This document shows, in pieces, positions 7,776-16,462 of a stretch of 64,000 nt of DNA. The position numbers and the translations under genes are program-made. The stretch is from assembly GCF_013608025.1 (NCBI RefSeq), contig NZ_VDLV01000033.1:186001-250000 (forward strand). Reading direction: 5' to 3'. Numbering within the stretch: the first letter of the stretch is position 1; the number at the start of each line of letters is the position of its first letter. Below the pieces are notes generated by a model, which saw nothing but the letters and a program-made list of their open reading frames with translations, was not told the origin of the DNA and did not search any database. This DNA comes from Pseudomonas brassicacearum subsp. neoaurantiaca (GTDB lineage Bacteria > Pseudomonadota > Gammaproteobacteria > Pseudomonadales > Pseudomonadaceae).

Positions 7776-8702
7776 TCAGGCGATGGCCGGCAGGACGATC
7801 TCGTCGCTGCGTTGCACCCCAGCGGTGAATGCCCGGCACAGGTCGAGGAATTCACGCATGGCCGAGGTCTGGTATTTCTGCTTGTGCCAGATGAAGTAGA
7901 ACTGCCGCGCCAGGTCCATGTCCGGGGTTTCCACTGCCACGAGGCTGCCGCGGCGGAATGCATCACGCAGGGCCAGCCGTGAGATGCAGCCAATCCCCAG
8001 GCCGGACTCCACGGCACGCTTGATCGCTTCAGTGTGTTCCAGCTCCAGGCGGATGTTCAGCGCGCTGCGGTGGTGGCGCATGGCCTGGTCGAAGGTCAGT
8101 CGGGTGCCGGAACCCTGTTCGCGCAGGATCCAGGCCTCGCGGGTCAATTCCTCCATCGTCGCCTGCCCACGCTTGGCCAACGGATGCTGGGGCGCGCAGA
8201 ACACCACCAGTTCATCCTCGACCCAGCTCTGCACCTCGATGTCCGGATGACTGCAGTCGCCTTCGATTAGACCCAGATCAATTTCATAGTGGGCGACCTG
8301 GTGCACGATATTGGCAGTGTTTTGTACGTGCAGCTTTACCTGGCTTTCCGGGTGGCGTTGCATGAAGCCGCCGATCAGCAGCGTCGCCAGGTAGTTGCCA
8401 ATGGTCAGCGTGGCGCCGACCGCCAGCGAGCCGAATCCAGACTTGCCGTTGAGCAAGTCTTCGATTTCCTTGGCCTGGTCGAGCAACGCCACGGCCTGGG
8501 GTAGCAACTGCTTGCCCAGGGCGTTGAGGCTCAGGCGCTTGCCGGCGCGATCGAACAATTGGCAGCTGGATTGGCGCTCCAATTCAGTGATGGAGGTGCT
8601 GGCGGCCGATTGCGACAGATTGAGCAGGCCCGCGGCACGGGACACGCTTTCCTGTTGGGCGACGGCGACGAAGACTTGTAGTTGACGTAGAGTAAATCGC
8701 AT
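7776..8702 (-). CDS. finR: LysR-type regulator FinR
   Basis: A 308-residue LysR regulator: winged helix-turn-helix at the N-terminus (MRFTLRQLQVFVAVAQQESV, then AASTSITELERQ) and a periplasmic-binding-like effector domain after residue 90. I start it at the ATG at 8702, where LysR homology begins; the longer reading to 8777 runs into the promoter. It is divergent from fpr, the arrangement of finR-fpr in P. putida and P. aeruginosa, where FinR is needed to induce ferredoxin-NADP reductase under superoxide or related stress. The 122-bp gap holds a candidate operator. Confidence 0.9.
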   Translation of the reverse strand: MRFTLRQLQVFVAVAQQESVSRAAGLLNLSQSAASTSITELERQSSCQLFDRAGKRLSLNALGKQLLPQAVALLDQAKEIEDLLNGKSGFGSLAVGATLTIGNYLATLLIGGFMQRHPESQVKLHVQNTANIVHQVAHYEIDLGLIEGDCSHPDIEVQSWVEDELVVFCAPQHPLAKRGQATMEELTREAWILREQGSGTRLTFDQAMRHHRSALNIRLELEHTEAIKRAVESGLGIGCISRLALRDAFRRGSLVAVETPDMDLARQFYFIWHKQKYQTSAMREFLDLCRAFTAGVQRSDEIVLPAIA

Positions 8703-8714
8703 ATCTATATAACC

Positions 8715-8727
8715 GATAACCCTTATC
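8715..8727. promoter_or_regulatory. Candidate FinR operator (palindrome)
   Basis: A perfect 5-3-5 inverted repeat, GATAACCCTTATC, lies 12 bp upstream of the finR start within the shared finR-fpr promoter region. LysR regulators often bind such dyads next to their own gene. This is inferred from position only. Confidence 0.45.
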
Positions 8728-8824
8728 TTAATAATCCATTTAACAGATATTGTCGCCGCCATTAGAATGCGATGCAATTGCGCAGATTATCGGCGCAGGC
8801 ATCATTTCCAGGAGTCCCCCGTAC

Positions 8825-9604
8825 ATGAGCAACATGAACCACGAGCGTGTCCTCAGTGTTCATCACTGGAACGACACTCTGTTCAGCTTCAAGTGCACCC
8901 GCGATCCGGGCCTGCGCTTCGAGAACGGTCAGTTCGTGATGATCGGCCTGCAACAGCCCAACGGCCGCCCGCTTATGCGCGCTTATTCGATTGCCAGCCC
9001 GAACTGGGAAGAGCATCTCGAATTCTTCAGCATCAAGGTTCCCGACGGTCCGCTGACTTCCCAGTTGCAGCACCTGAAGGAAGGCGACGAGATCATCATC
9101 AGCAAGAAGCCTACCGGCACGCTGGTGCTGGACGACCTCAAGCCAGGCAAGCATCTTTACCTGCTCAGCACCGGCACCGGCCTGGCGCCGTTCATGAGCG
9201 TCATCCAGGATCCGGAAACCTACGAGCGTTTCGAGAAGGTGATCCTGTGCCACGGCGTGCGTTACGTCAATGAAGTCGCCTACCGCGAGTTCATCACCGA
9301 GCACCTGCCACAGAACGAGTTCTTCGGCGAAGCGCTGCGTGAAAAGCTGATCTACTACCCGACGGTGACCCGCGAGCCATTCGAGAACGAAGGCCGCCTG
9401 ACCGACCTGATGCGCAGCGGCAAATTGTTCCGCGATATCGGTCTGCCGCCGATCAATCCACAGGACGACCGCGCGATGCTGTGCGGCAGCCCGAGCATGC
9501 TCGACGAAACCAGCGAAGTGCTCAACAGCTTCGGCCTGACCGTTTCGCCGCGTATGCGCGAGCCGGGTGATTACCTGATCGAGCGGGCGTTTGTAGAGAA
9601 ATAA
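8825..9604 (+). CDS. fpr: Ferredoxin--NADP(+) reductase
   Basis: A 259-residue subclass I bacterial FNR that moves electrons between NADPH and ferredoxin or flavodoxin through FAD. Visible motifs are the FAD-binding RAYSIASPNW, the substrate-loop region GPLTSQLQHL, the NADP-site LSTGTGLAPFMSVI and the C-terminal region ending DYLIERAFVEK. AGGAGT sits 8 bp before ATG 8825; an upstream in-frame ATG at 8750 only adds promoter sequence. Divergent from finR, and followed by an A-class REPIN and a strong terminator. Confidence 0.96.
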   Translation: MSNMNHERVLSVHHWNDTLFSFKCTRDPGLRFENGQFVMIGLQQPNGRPLMRAYSIASPNWEEHLEFFSIKVPDGPLTSQLQHLKEGDEIIISKKPTGTLVLDDLKPGKHLYLLSTGTGLAPFMSVIQDPETYERFEKVILCHGVRYVNEVAYREFITEHLPQNEFFGEALREKLIYYPTVTREPFENEGRLTDLMRSGKLFRDIGLPPINPQDDRAMLCGSPSMLDETSEVLNSFGLTVSPRMREPGDYLIERAFVEK

Positions 9605-9627
9605 GCTGAAATTGTGGTGGCTGATAG

Positions 9628-9734
9628 ATCGCCATCGCGAGCAAGCTCGCTCCCACATTCGATTTGCAGTGACCACAAGAGTCGTGGCACACATATCCCA
9701 GCGTGGGAGCGAGCTTGCTCGCGATGGCAGCGAC
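9628..9734. repeat. REPIN, class A
   Basis: Two inverted REP units (ATCGCCATCGCGAGCAAGCT at the left, its complement near 9703-9730) face each other across a short spacer. The core GTGGGAGCGAGCTTGCTCGC is the most common REP type in this window. Confidence 0.9.
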
Positions 9735-9754
9735 TCGGTCCAACTGAAAGACAG

Positions 9755-9795
9755 AAAAGCCCGCGCCGCCTGACGAAGGCCGCGCGGGCTTTTTC
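9755..9795. terminator. Bidirectional terminator, fpr / trmO
   Basis: AGCCCGCG (9758-9765) pairs with CGCGGGCT (9783-9790), with an A-run before and a T-run after. It serves the convergent fpr and trmO transcripts. Confidence 0.9.
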
Positions 9796-9806
9796 GTTTC
9801 CGGCGA

Positions 9807-10505
9807 TTACTCCTTCGCTGGGATCACTTCCAACACCCGAATTACCCCCGCCTCCGGATAATGCCAACGCACATCCAAGTCCCAGAACTGCGCACCATAT
9901 TCCCGTTCGGCTGTAGGAATTTGGTACGCCGGGCGTGGGTCCTGGGCCAGGCACTGATCAATCAGCTCCACCAAGGGCTCTTCCAGGCGCATGGCATGTT
10001 CGCGGGCCTGGATCAGGGCTGCCTCAGACCATTGCACCGGAATCAACTCAGGCGCGGCACTGGCGATGCTGTTGGAGGCCGAGTCGATGATGTCCGCATA
10101 GGGCACGTAGGGCTTGATGTCGAGCACCGGTGTGCCATCCAGCAGATCGATACCCGAGATCCACAGGCGTCCAGCTTCGACCCGTTCCAGCTTCACCACT
10201 GACTGGCCGATGCCGTTCGGGCGGTGTGTCGCGCGTGTGGCGAAAACCCCCATGGATTTGTTGCCCCCCAGGCGTGGCGGGCGGACTTTCAACCGTGGCT
10301 TGTCTTCCAGCGCCTGGTGGAACAGGAACAGCAACCAGACATGGCTGACTTGTTCCAGACCCTGCACCGCCTCACCCTGGTCGAACGGCGCCACCAGTTC
10401 CAGCACACCGCGCGCGGCCGGGGCCAGTTGCGGTTGGCGGGGGATGGCGAACTTCTCCTTGAAGCAGGAGCGGACGAAGCCAATGGGGGAGACGCTGTAG
10501 GTCAT
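9807..10505 (-). CDS. trmO: tRNA (N6-threonylcarbamoyladenosine-N6)-methyltransferase TrmO
   Basis: A 232-residue member of the TsaA/TrmO (UPF0066) family, which methylates t6A37 of tRNA using S-adenosylmethionine. The N-terminal beta-barrel domain is recognisable: SPIGFVRSCFKEKFAIPRQP, VWLLFLFHQ, then TRATHRPNGIGQSVVKLE and DLLDGTPVLDIKPYVPYAD, the classic family signatures. I start it at ATG 10505 because homology begins at MTYSVSPIG; an in-frame extension to 11021 runs through a REPIN and the neighbouring gene. It is transcribed alone toward the fpr terminator. Confidence 0.93.
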   Translation of the reverse strand: MTYSVSPIGFVRSCFKEKFAIPRQPQLAPAARGVLELVAPFDQGEAVQGLEQVSHVWLLFLFHQALEDKPRLKVRPPRLGGNKSMGVFATRATHRPNGIGQSVVKLERVEAGRLWISGIDLLDGTPVLDIKPYVPYADIIDSASNSIASAAPELIPVQWSEAALIQAREHAMRLEEPLVELIDQCLAQDPRPAYQIPTAEREYGAQFWDLDVRWHYPEAGVIRVLEVIPAKE

Positions 10506-10580
10506 GGGCTGGGATCGACGCAGGATTAAATGGGCATCATAGCGCGGGCGGCAGGTCTTGCCCTTGGTGGCGGAGGCTTT

Positions 10581-10689
10581 TGTGGCGAGGGAGCTTGCTC
10601 CCGCTGGACGCGTAGCGTCCCCTCGCGGTGTGTCAGGCAAAACCAGAGGGCCGCTTCGCAGCCCAGCGGGAGCAAGCTCCCTCGCCACA
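10581..10689. repeat. REPIN, class B
   Basis: Inverted REP units of the TGTGGCGAGGGAGCTTGCTC type border about 60 bp of spacer. It sits between trmO and the DUF1456 gene. Confidence 0.9.
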
Positions 10690-10711
10690 GAGTCTTTGGA
10701 GACCGAGATAG

Positions 10712-11173
10712 TCAGCCGCGAACGCGCAGCGTCAGGCCCTTGAGGAAGTTGCGCAGCAACTGGTCGCCGCACGGGCGATAGTTGGTGTGGCCGAATTTGC
10801 GAAACAACGCGCTCAGTTCCGGCTTGGACACCGGGAATTCGGCGGCCTTGAGGATGGCGTGCATGTCGTCTTCCTTCAGCTCGAACGCCACGCGCAGTTT
10901 TTTCAGGATGATGTTGTTGGTCACCGGCACTTCGATCGGCTGCGGTGGACGGCTTTCGTCCTTGCCACGCTTGAAAACCACCAGGCCATCGAGGAAATGC
11001 GCCATGACCAGGTCCGGGCAAAACACGAAGCCTTCTTCCTCATCCTTCTTGAGATAGCCGGTGAGGTCCGCCAGGGACACTTCCAGCCCGCCCAGTTTGA
11101 TGATCTCGATGACTTTCTTGTCGTTGATGTCGAGCATGTAGCGCACGCTGCGCAGTACGTCGTTGTGAATCAT
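10712..11173 (-). CDS. DUF1456 family protein (YehS-like)
   Basis: A 153-residue cytosolic protein built of two similar halves of about 70 residues, each with the pattern NDVLRSVRYMLDINDKKVIEI ... FLDGLVVFKRG. The first half is residues 1-69; the second starts near TNNIILKKLRVAFELKEDD. This internal duplication is typical of the DUF1456/YehS family, whose function is unknown. It lies 57 bp downstream of the RluF-like gene on the same strand, so the two may be co-transcribed. Confidence 0.88.
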   Translation of the reverse strand: MIHNDVLRSVRYMLDINDKKVIEIIKLGGLEVSLADLTGYLKKDEEEGFVFCPDLVMAHFLDGLVVFKRGKDESRPPQPIEVPVTNNIILKKLRVAFELKEDDMHAILKAAEFPVSKPELSALFRKFGHTNYRPCGDQLLRNFLKGLTLRVRG

Positions 11174-11230
11174 GTATGCAATCCTGATGAATCGGCAGTG
11201 GGCGCCCCGGTTCGGTGTGGCGCCGGAAAA

Positions 11231-11941
11231 TTAGAATTTTTCTTTGGCAGACAGGTAGCGCCACTGGCCCAGGGGCACCTTGCCGATGGACACGCCGCCG
11301 ATGCGGATGCGGCGGATGGCGACGACCTTCAGGCCGACCGCCTGGCAAAACAGCGCGATCACGCCAGGTTGCGGGTTCTTCATGGCGAAGCGCAGGCGGT
11401 TTTCGTTCTGCCAGCTGGCCTTGACCGCCGGCAATTCCTTGCCTTTGTAGGTCAGCCCGTGATTCAGGCGATTGAGGCCATGGGCGACCATCTCGCCTTC
11501 GACTTCCACTACGTATTCCTGCTCGATCTTCGCTGCGTCGGCGGTCAGCTTGCGCAAGATCTTCCAGTCCTGGGTAAATACCAGCAACCCGCTGGCGTTG
11601 GCCTGCAGGTCGGCGCTGGCGGTCAGGCGCAGAAAATGGCCCTTGAGCGGGCGCTTGCCGAAGCGATGCTCTTCGCTCAAGGTCTGTGGCCCAAGGGTTG
11701 CCATGGCCGTGTCGACATCCATGCCTGCCGGGACGTTCAACAGCAACGTCACGGGCTCCGGCGCGGTGGCCTTGGCCTCGGGATCGAGTTCGACCTTTTC
11801 GGTGGTGACCTTGAACTGCGGCTCATCGATCACTTCGCCGTCCACGGTGACCCAGCCGCCCTCGATGAACAGCTCCGCTTCTCGACGGGAACAGCCGACG
11901 AGTTCGATGAGGCGCTTGGAGAGACGTATCGGGTCAGTCAT
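11231..11941 (-). CDS. RsuA/RluF-like pseudouridine synthase homologue lacking the catalytic Asp
   Basis: A 236-residue protein with an N-terminal S4 RNA-binding domain (RLSKRLIELVGCSRREAE, residues 5-22) and a RsuA/RluB/E/F-type catalytic fold (ASGLLVFTQD, GLNRLNHGLTYKG, IRRIRIGGVSIGKVPLGQWR). In active enzymes the loop before SGLL reads GRLDxxTSGLL, and its Asp attacks the uridine base. Here the aligned positions read ADLQANASGLL, so the nucleophile position is Gln. I checked the codons (GCC GAC CTG CAG). An Asp sits two residues earlier and might substitute, or the protein may only bind rRNA. The start at 11941 fits the S4 domain. It precedes the DUF1456 gene. Confidence 0.82.
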   Translation of the reverse strand: MTDPIRLSKRLIELVGCSRREAELFIEGGWVTVDGEVIDEPQFKVTTEKVELDPEAKATAPEPVTLLLNVPAGMDVDTAMATLGPQTLSEEHRFGKRPLKGHFLRLTASADLQANASGLLVFTQDWKILRKLTADAAKIEQEYVVEVEGEMVAHGLNRLNHGLTYKGKELPAVKASWQNENRLRFAMKNPQPGVIALFCQAVGLKVVAIRRIRIGGVSIGKVPLGQWRYLSAKEKF

Positions 11942-12023
11942 GACGGGGCCGTAACAAAAAGAGGGTGGGCATTGTACCTGTGTGGCGCCGGTTAATCGCG
12001 GGTCCATTTGCCTCATGCCGTTT

Positions 12024-12497
12024 TTAGCCGCGTCCTGCCTTAAGGTCAGGTTGTTTGTAGCGCATGTGCAGGAGCGGGTAGGGCTGGTCCATTCCATCCC
12101 GTGCCGAACGGCCCACCACTTCGAACCCTTGCTTGAGGTAGAAGCCCAGGGCCTGCGGGTTCTGCTCATTGACGTCCAACTGGTCGGCGTTCAAGTTTTC
12201 CATGGCGTAGCGCAGCAACTGTTTACCCAGGCCCTGGCCACGATGTTGCGGGTCGATGAACAGCATTTCAATCTTGCCAGCCGCCACGCCCGCAAAACCG
12301 GTGATGCGTTGACGATTGTCGCGAGTGCAGATGAGCATCACCGCGTCCAGATAACGGGTGAGCACGAGGTTTTTCAGCAGCTCGATGTAGCTGTCCGGCA
12401 AAAAGTCATGGGTGGCCCGTACCGAGGCCTCCCAGACCTGGGTCAATTCCTGGTAGTCGCTCGGTTTCGGTGTGTGGATGACCGAATGCTGGCGCAT
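12024..12497 (-). CDS. GNAT family N-acetyltransferase
   Basis: A 157-residue GNAT acetyltransferase. The acetyl-CoA site is clear (MLFIDPQHRGQGLGKQLLRY, with the R/Q-x-x-G-x-G/A pattern), followed by DVNEQNPQALGFYLKQGFEV, the typical motif B region. It resembles the YjaB/YhhY-like group; the acceptor substrate cannot be told from sequence. It stands alone between the rRNA-modification homologue and the rimO terminator. Confidence 0.85.
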   Translation of the reverse strand: MRQHSVIHTPKPSDYQELTQVWEASVRATHDFLPDSYIELLKNLVLTRYLDAVMLICTRDNRQRITGFAGVAAGKIEMLFIDPQHRGQGLGKQLLRYAMENLNADQLDVNEQNPQALGFYLKQGFEVVGRSARDGMDQPYPLLHMRYKQPDLKAGRG

Positions 12498-12545
12498 GTC
12501 CGCCTGTTCCTTGTGGTGTTAATTTCCCGTCTGCATACGATAGCC

Positions 12546-12583
12546 GTAAAAAAGCCCTGCTTCTTGTTACAGAGCAGGGCTTC
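12546..12583 (-). terminator. rho-independent terminator downstream of rimO
   Basis: On the minus strand AAGCCCTGCT and AGCAGGGCTT form a stem followed by a run of T. It lies after rimO and its 3' REPIN, and also insulates the GNAT gene. Confidence 0.88.
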
Positions 12584-12626
12584 ATAAAATTTTTTCGTGA
12601 GACGGCGAATGGCTTGCAAACAATCC

Positions 12627-12717
12627 GTGGCGAGGGAGCTTGCTCCCGCTCGATTGCGTAGCAATCGCAAAGATGGGCCTACTTCGTAGCCCAGCGGGAG
12701 CAAGCTCCCTCGCCACA
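12627..12717. repeat. REPIN, class B
   Basis: Inverted GTGGCGAGGGAGCTTGCTCC units separated by about 35 bp, in the rimO 3' region. Confidence 0.9.
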
Positions 12718-12748
12718 AAAGTCTACCCGGCCTGAGTCCAGGCCTGGA

Positions 12749-14089
12749 TCAACCGATCTGTTCAGCCCACAAATCATACTCATCGGCGTCGGTGACCTTG
12801 CACCAGACCTTGTCGCCCGGCTTGAGGTTGCTGCCGTTGTCGATGAACACGTTGCCGTCGATTTCCGGGGCGTCGAAGAAGCAGCGGCCCACAGCGCCTT
12901 GTTCGTCGACTTCGTCCACCAGCACTTCGATTTCACGGCCGATGCGCATCTGCAGGCGTGCCGAGCTGATGGCCTGTTGGTGCGCCATGAAGCGCTCCCA
13001 ACGGTCCTGCTTGACCTCATCCGGCACCACGTCCAGGTTCAGGTCATTGGCGGGTGCGCCTTCGACGGGCGAGTATTGGAAGCAGCCGACGCGGTCGAGC
13101 TGGGCTTCGGTCAGCCAGTCCAACAGGTATTGGAAATCTTCTTCGGTTTCGCCCGGGAAGCCGACGATGAAGGTCGAGCGGATGATCAGGTCCGGGCAGA
13201 TTTCGCGCCAGTTCTTGATGCGCGCCAGGGTCTTGTCTTCGAAGGCCGGACGTTTCATGGCCTTGAGGACTTTCGGGCTGGCGTGCTGGAACGGAATGTC
13301 CAGGTACGGCAGGATCTTGCCGGCGGCCATCAGTGGGATCAGCTCGTCGACGTGTGGGTACGGGTAGACGTAGTGCAAGCGGACCCAGACGCCGAGGGTG
13401 CTGAGGGCTTCGCACAGCTCGGTCATGCGGGTTTTCACCGGCGCGCCGTTCCAGAAACCGGTGCGGTACTTGACGTCGACACCGTAGGCGCTGGTGTCCT
13501 GGGAGATGACCAGCAGCTCCTTGACGCCGGCCTTGACCAAGCGCTGGGCCTCGTCGAGCACATCGCCCACCGGGCGGCTGACCAGTTTGCCGCGCATCGA
13601 CGGGATGATGCAGAAGCTGCAGCTATGGTTGCAGCCTTCGGAAATCTTCAGGTAGGCGTAGTGACGCGGCGTCAGCTTGATGCCTTGAGGCGGCACCAGA
13701 TCGATCAGCGGGTTGTGGTCCTGGCGCGGCGGCACCACTTCGTGCACGGCGTTGACCACTTGCTCGTACTGCTGCGGTCCGGTCACCGACAACACGCTCG
13801 GGTGCACGTTGCGGATGTTGCCTTCTTCCACGCCCATGCAGCCGGTCACGATGACCTTGCCGTTTTCCTTGATGGCCTCGCCGATCACTTCAAGGGATTC
13901 GGCCTTGGCCGAGTCGATGAAGCCGCAGGTGTTGACCACTACCACGTCGGCGTCCTGGTAGGTGGACACGACGTCATAACCTTCCATGCGCAGTTGGGTC
14001 AGGATGCGCTCGGAGTCGACCAGAGCCTTCGGGCAACCCAGGGATACGAAGCCAACCTTTGGATTGGCTGGCGCGGTAGTGGTGGACAT
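12749..14089 (-). CDS. rimO: Ribosomal protein S12 methylthiotransferase RimO
   Basis: A 446-residue radical-SAM enzyme that methylthiolates the conserved Asp of ribosomal protein S12. The N-terminal UPF0004 domain carries C19, C55 and C84 for the auxiliary [4Fe-4S] cluster; the radical-SAM motif is CNHSCSFC (C153, C157, C160); a C-terminal TRAM domain follows (about 375-446). All seem intact. The ATG at 14089 precedes the conserved KVGFVSLGCPKALVDSE. It is divergent from kup across 274 bp and is followed by a REPIN and terminator. Confidence 0.97.
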   Translation of the reverse strand: MSTTTAPANPKVGFVSLGCPKALVDSERILTQLRMEGYDVVSTYQDADVVVVNTCGFIDSAKAESLEVIGEAIKENGKVIVTGCMGVEEGNIRNVHPSVLSVTGPQQYEQVVNAVHEVVPPRQDHNPLIDLVPPQGIKLTPRHYAYLKISEGCNHSCSFCIIPSMRGKLVSRPVGDVLDEAQRLVKAGVKELLVISQDTSAYGVDVKYRTGFWNGAPVKTRMTELCEALSTLGVWVRLHYVYPYPHVDELIPLMAAGKILPYLDIPFQHASPKVLKAMKRPAFEDKTLARIKNWREICPDLIIRSTFIVGFPGETEEDFQYLLDWLTEAQLDRVGCFQYSPVEGAPANDLNLDVVPDEVKQDRWERFMAHQQAISSARLQMRIGREIEVLVDEVDEQGAVGRCFFDAPEIDGNVFIDNGSNLKPGDKVWCKVTDADEYDLWAEQIG

Positions 14090-14363
14090 GTCTAACCTCG
14101 GTGTAGGGGGATCGTCTCTTGCCGAGACAGGGCGCCTGACGCGCCTCTGATCAAAAAGTGCGCAATTCTATCCGTGGTCGACGCACTTGACCAGCTTTAT
14201 ACCGGGAAATGCGACGAGTGCTGCGCTATGCTTCGCGCCTTTGCCTTCTGGCTATTGCTACAGTCAACAAAACGTCTGTAACAAAGCGTAAAACAGCGCA
14301 TGCTGCGCCACAAAGTGTACGGCTTCTCTAATAGAAGACAGGTCTGGAAATCAGGAGTGTTGG

Positions 14364-16265
14364 ATGGGTCATGCAAGTAGTCAGGCGGTGGGTGCCGAGC
14401 ATTCGGCAGCGAAACCGCTGAGCATGCTGGTCGCAGCGGTCGGGGTGGTTTATGGCGACATCGGCACGAGCCCGTTGTACACCCTGAAGGAAGTGTTTTC
14501 CGGTGGTTACGGTGTACCGGTCAACCACGACGGGGTGCTGGGGATTCTCTCACTGATCTTCTGGTCGTTGCTCTGGGTCGTTTCGCTCAAGTACATGATG
14601 TTTGTCCTGCGCGCCGACAACCAGGGCGAGGGCGGCATCATGGCGCTCACCGCCCTGGCGCGGCGGGCGGCGGCGGGAAGGGCGCGGTTACGTATGTTGC
14701 TGGTGGTCTGCGGCCTGATCGGCGCGGCGCTGTTCTACGGCGACAGCATGATTACCCCGGCGATCTCGGTGCTGTCGGCCATCGAAGGCCTCGGCCTTGC
14801 GTTCGACGGCATCGATCATTGGGTGGTGCCGCTGTCCTTGGTGGTGCTGGTGGCCCTGTTCCTGATCCAGCGCCACGGCACCGCGCGCATCGGCATTCTG
14901 TTCGGCCCGATCATGGTGACTTGGTTCCTGGTGCTGGCCGCCCTGGGCGTGTATGGCATCAGCCAGCATCCGGAAGTGCTGCAGGCGGTCAATCCCGCGT
15001 GGGCCGTGCGGTTCTTCGTCGTGCATCCGGGAATGGGCGTGTCGATCCTTGGTGCGGTGGTGTTGGCGTTGACAGGCGCCGAAGCGCTCTACGCCGACAT
15101 GGGCCACTTCGGTCGCAAGCCGATTGCCCGCGCCTGGTTCCTCCTGGTGCTGCCGGGCTTGATGCTCAACTATTTCGGCCAGGGCGCCTTGCTGCTCGGC
15201 GATCCGGAAGCGGCGCGCAACCCGTTCTATCTGCTGGCGCCGAGTTGGGCTTTGCTGCCGCTGGTGGGCTTGTCGACGCTGGCCACGGTGATTGCCTCCC
15301 AGGCAGTGATCTCCGGCGCGTTCTCGCTGACACGCCAGGCGATCCAACTCGGTTACATCCCGCGCATGTACATCCAGCACACCTCCAGCGCCGAACAGGG
15401 CCAGATCTACATCGGTGCTGTGAACTGGTCGCTGATGGTCGGCGTGGTGTTGCTGGTACTCGGCTTCGAGTCCTCCGGTGCGCTGGCTTCGGCCTATGGC
15501 GTGGCGGTAACCGGTACGATGCTGATGACCACGATTCTGGTTTCGGCCGTGATACTGCTGTTGTGGAAGTGGCCACCGCTGCTGGCGGTCCCGGTTCTGG
15601 TTGGTTTCCTGTTGGTGGACGGGCTGTATTTCGCCGCCAACGTACCGAAAATCATCCAGGGCGGCGCATTCCCTGTCATCGCCGGTATTGCCTTGTTTGT
15701 GCTGATGACCACTTGGAAGCGCGGCAAGCAGTTGCTGGTTGAGCGTCTCGACGAAGGCGCGTTGCCGCTGCCGATCTTCATCAGCAGCATCCGCGTGCAA
15801 CCGCCCCATCGGGTCAAGGGGACTGCGGTATTCCTGACCGCGCGTTCGGACGCCGTACCTCATGCACTGCTGCACAATCTGTTGCACAACCAGGTGCTGC
15901 ATGAACAAGTGGTGTTGCTGACGGTGGTGTACGAAGACATTCCCCGCGTACCGCTGCAGCGGCGTTTCGAGGTCGATGCCTACGGGGACGGATTCTTCCG
16001 GGTGATCCTGCACTTCGGCTTCACCGACGAACCGGACGTGCCCCAGGCGCTCAAGCTCTGCCACTTGGATGACCTGGATTTCAGTCCGATGCGCACCACG
16101 TACTTCCTCAGCCGCGAGACCGTGATCGCCTCCAAGCTCGAAGGTATGGCGCGCTGGCGCGAGTCGCTGTTCGCCTTCATGCTGAAGAATGCCAACGGTA
16201 ATTTGCGGTTCTTCAACCTGCCGTTGAACCGGGTGATCGAGTTGGGGACGCAGGTGGAGATGTAG
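14364..16265 (+). CDS. kup: Low-affinity potassium transporter Kup
   Basis: A 633-residue Kup/HAK-type K+ uptake permease of the inner membrane. The first 430 residues form about 12 transmembrane helices; the N-terminal signature GVVYGDIGTSPLYTLKEVF and DNQGEGGIMAL are the family hallmarks. The C-terminal cytoplasmic region of about 180 residues is complete. CAGGAG lies 9 bp before ATG 14364. A REPIN and a bidirectional terminator follow the gene. Confidence 0.96.
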   Translation: MGHASSQAVGAEHSAAKPLSMLVAAVGVVYGDIGTSPLYTLKEVFSGGYGVPVNHDGVLGILSLIFWSLLWVVSLKYMMFVLRADNQGEGGIMALTALARRAAAGRARLRMLLVVCGLIGAALFYGDSMITPAISVLSAIEGLGLAFDGIDHWVVPLSLVVLVALFLIQRHGTARIGILFGPIMVTWFLVLAALGVYGISQHPEVLQAVNPAWAVRFFVVHPGMGVSILGAVVLALTGAEALYADMGHFGRKPIARAWFLLVLPGLMLNYFGQGALLLGDPEAARNPFYLLAPSWALLPLVGLSTLATVIASQAVISGAFSLTRQAIQLGYIPRMYIQHTSSAEQGQIYIGAVNWSLMVGVVLLVLGFESSGALASAYGVAVTGTMLMTTILVSAVILLLWKWPPLLAVPVLVGFLLVDGLYFAANVPKIIQGGAFPVIAGIALFVLMTTWKRGKQLLVERLDEGALPLPIFISSIRVQPPHRVKGTAVFLTARSDAVPHALLHNLLHNQVLHEQVVLLTVVYEDIPRVPLQRRFEVDAYGDGFFRVILHFGFTDEPDVPQALKLCHLDDLDFSPMRTTYFLSRETVIASKLEGMARWRESLFAFMLKNANGNLRFFNLPLNRVIELGTQVEM

Positions 16266-16298
16266 GCCCGTAACAAGGCCATGGCAAGGCGGATTCCT

Positions 16299-16390
16299 TG
16301 TAGGAGCGAGCCTGCTCGCGAAAGCGTCGGATCAGCGGGCCCTCGATGCTGGATGTGCCACCGCCTTCGCGAGCAGGCTCGCTCCCACAG
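16299..16390. repeat. REPIN, class A variant
   Basis: Inverted TGTAGGAGCGAGCCTGCTCG units in the kup 3' region. The core reads GCCTGC instead of GCTTGC, a sub-variant also seen in one arm at 58344. Confidence 0.88.
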
Positions 16391-16407
16391 AGGGCACCAA
16401 GCGGCCA

Positions 16408-16447
16408 ACAAAAAGCCCCTGCACCGTGAGGTTGCAGGGGCTTTTTG
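16408..16447. terminator. Bidirectional terminator, kup / acvB
   Basis: AGCCCCTGCA (16414-16423) pairs with TGCAGGGGCT (16433-16442), flanked by A- and T-runs, so it works for both convergent transcripts. Confidence 0.93.
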
Positions 16448-16462
16448 TCATGTGGGCCTCGG

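Noticed and set aside
10506..11021. N-terminal extension of trmO
   Set aside because: It runs through a REPIN and antisense to the DUF1456 gene; TrmO homology begins at 10505.
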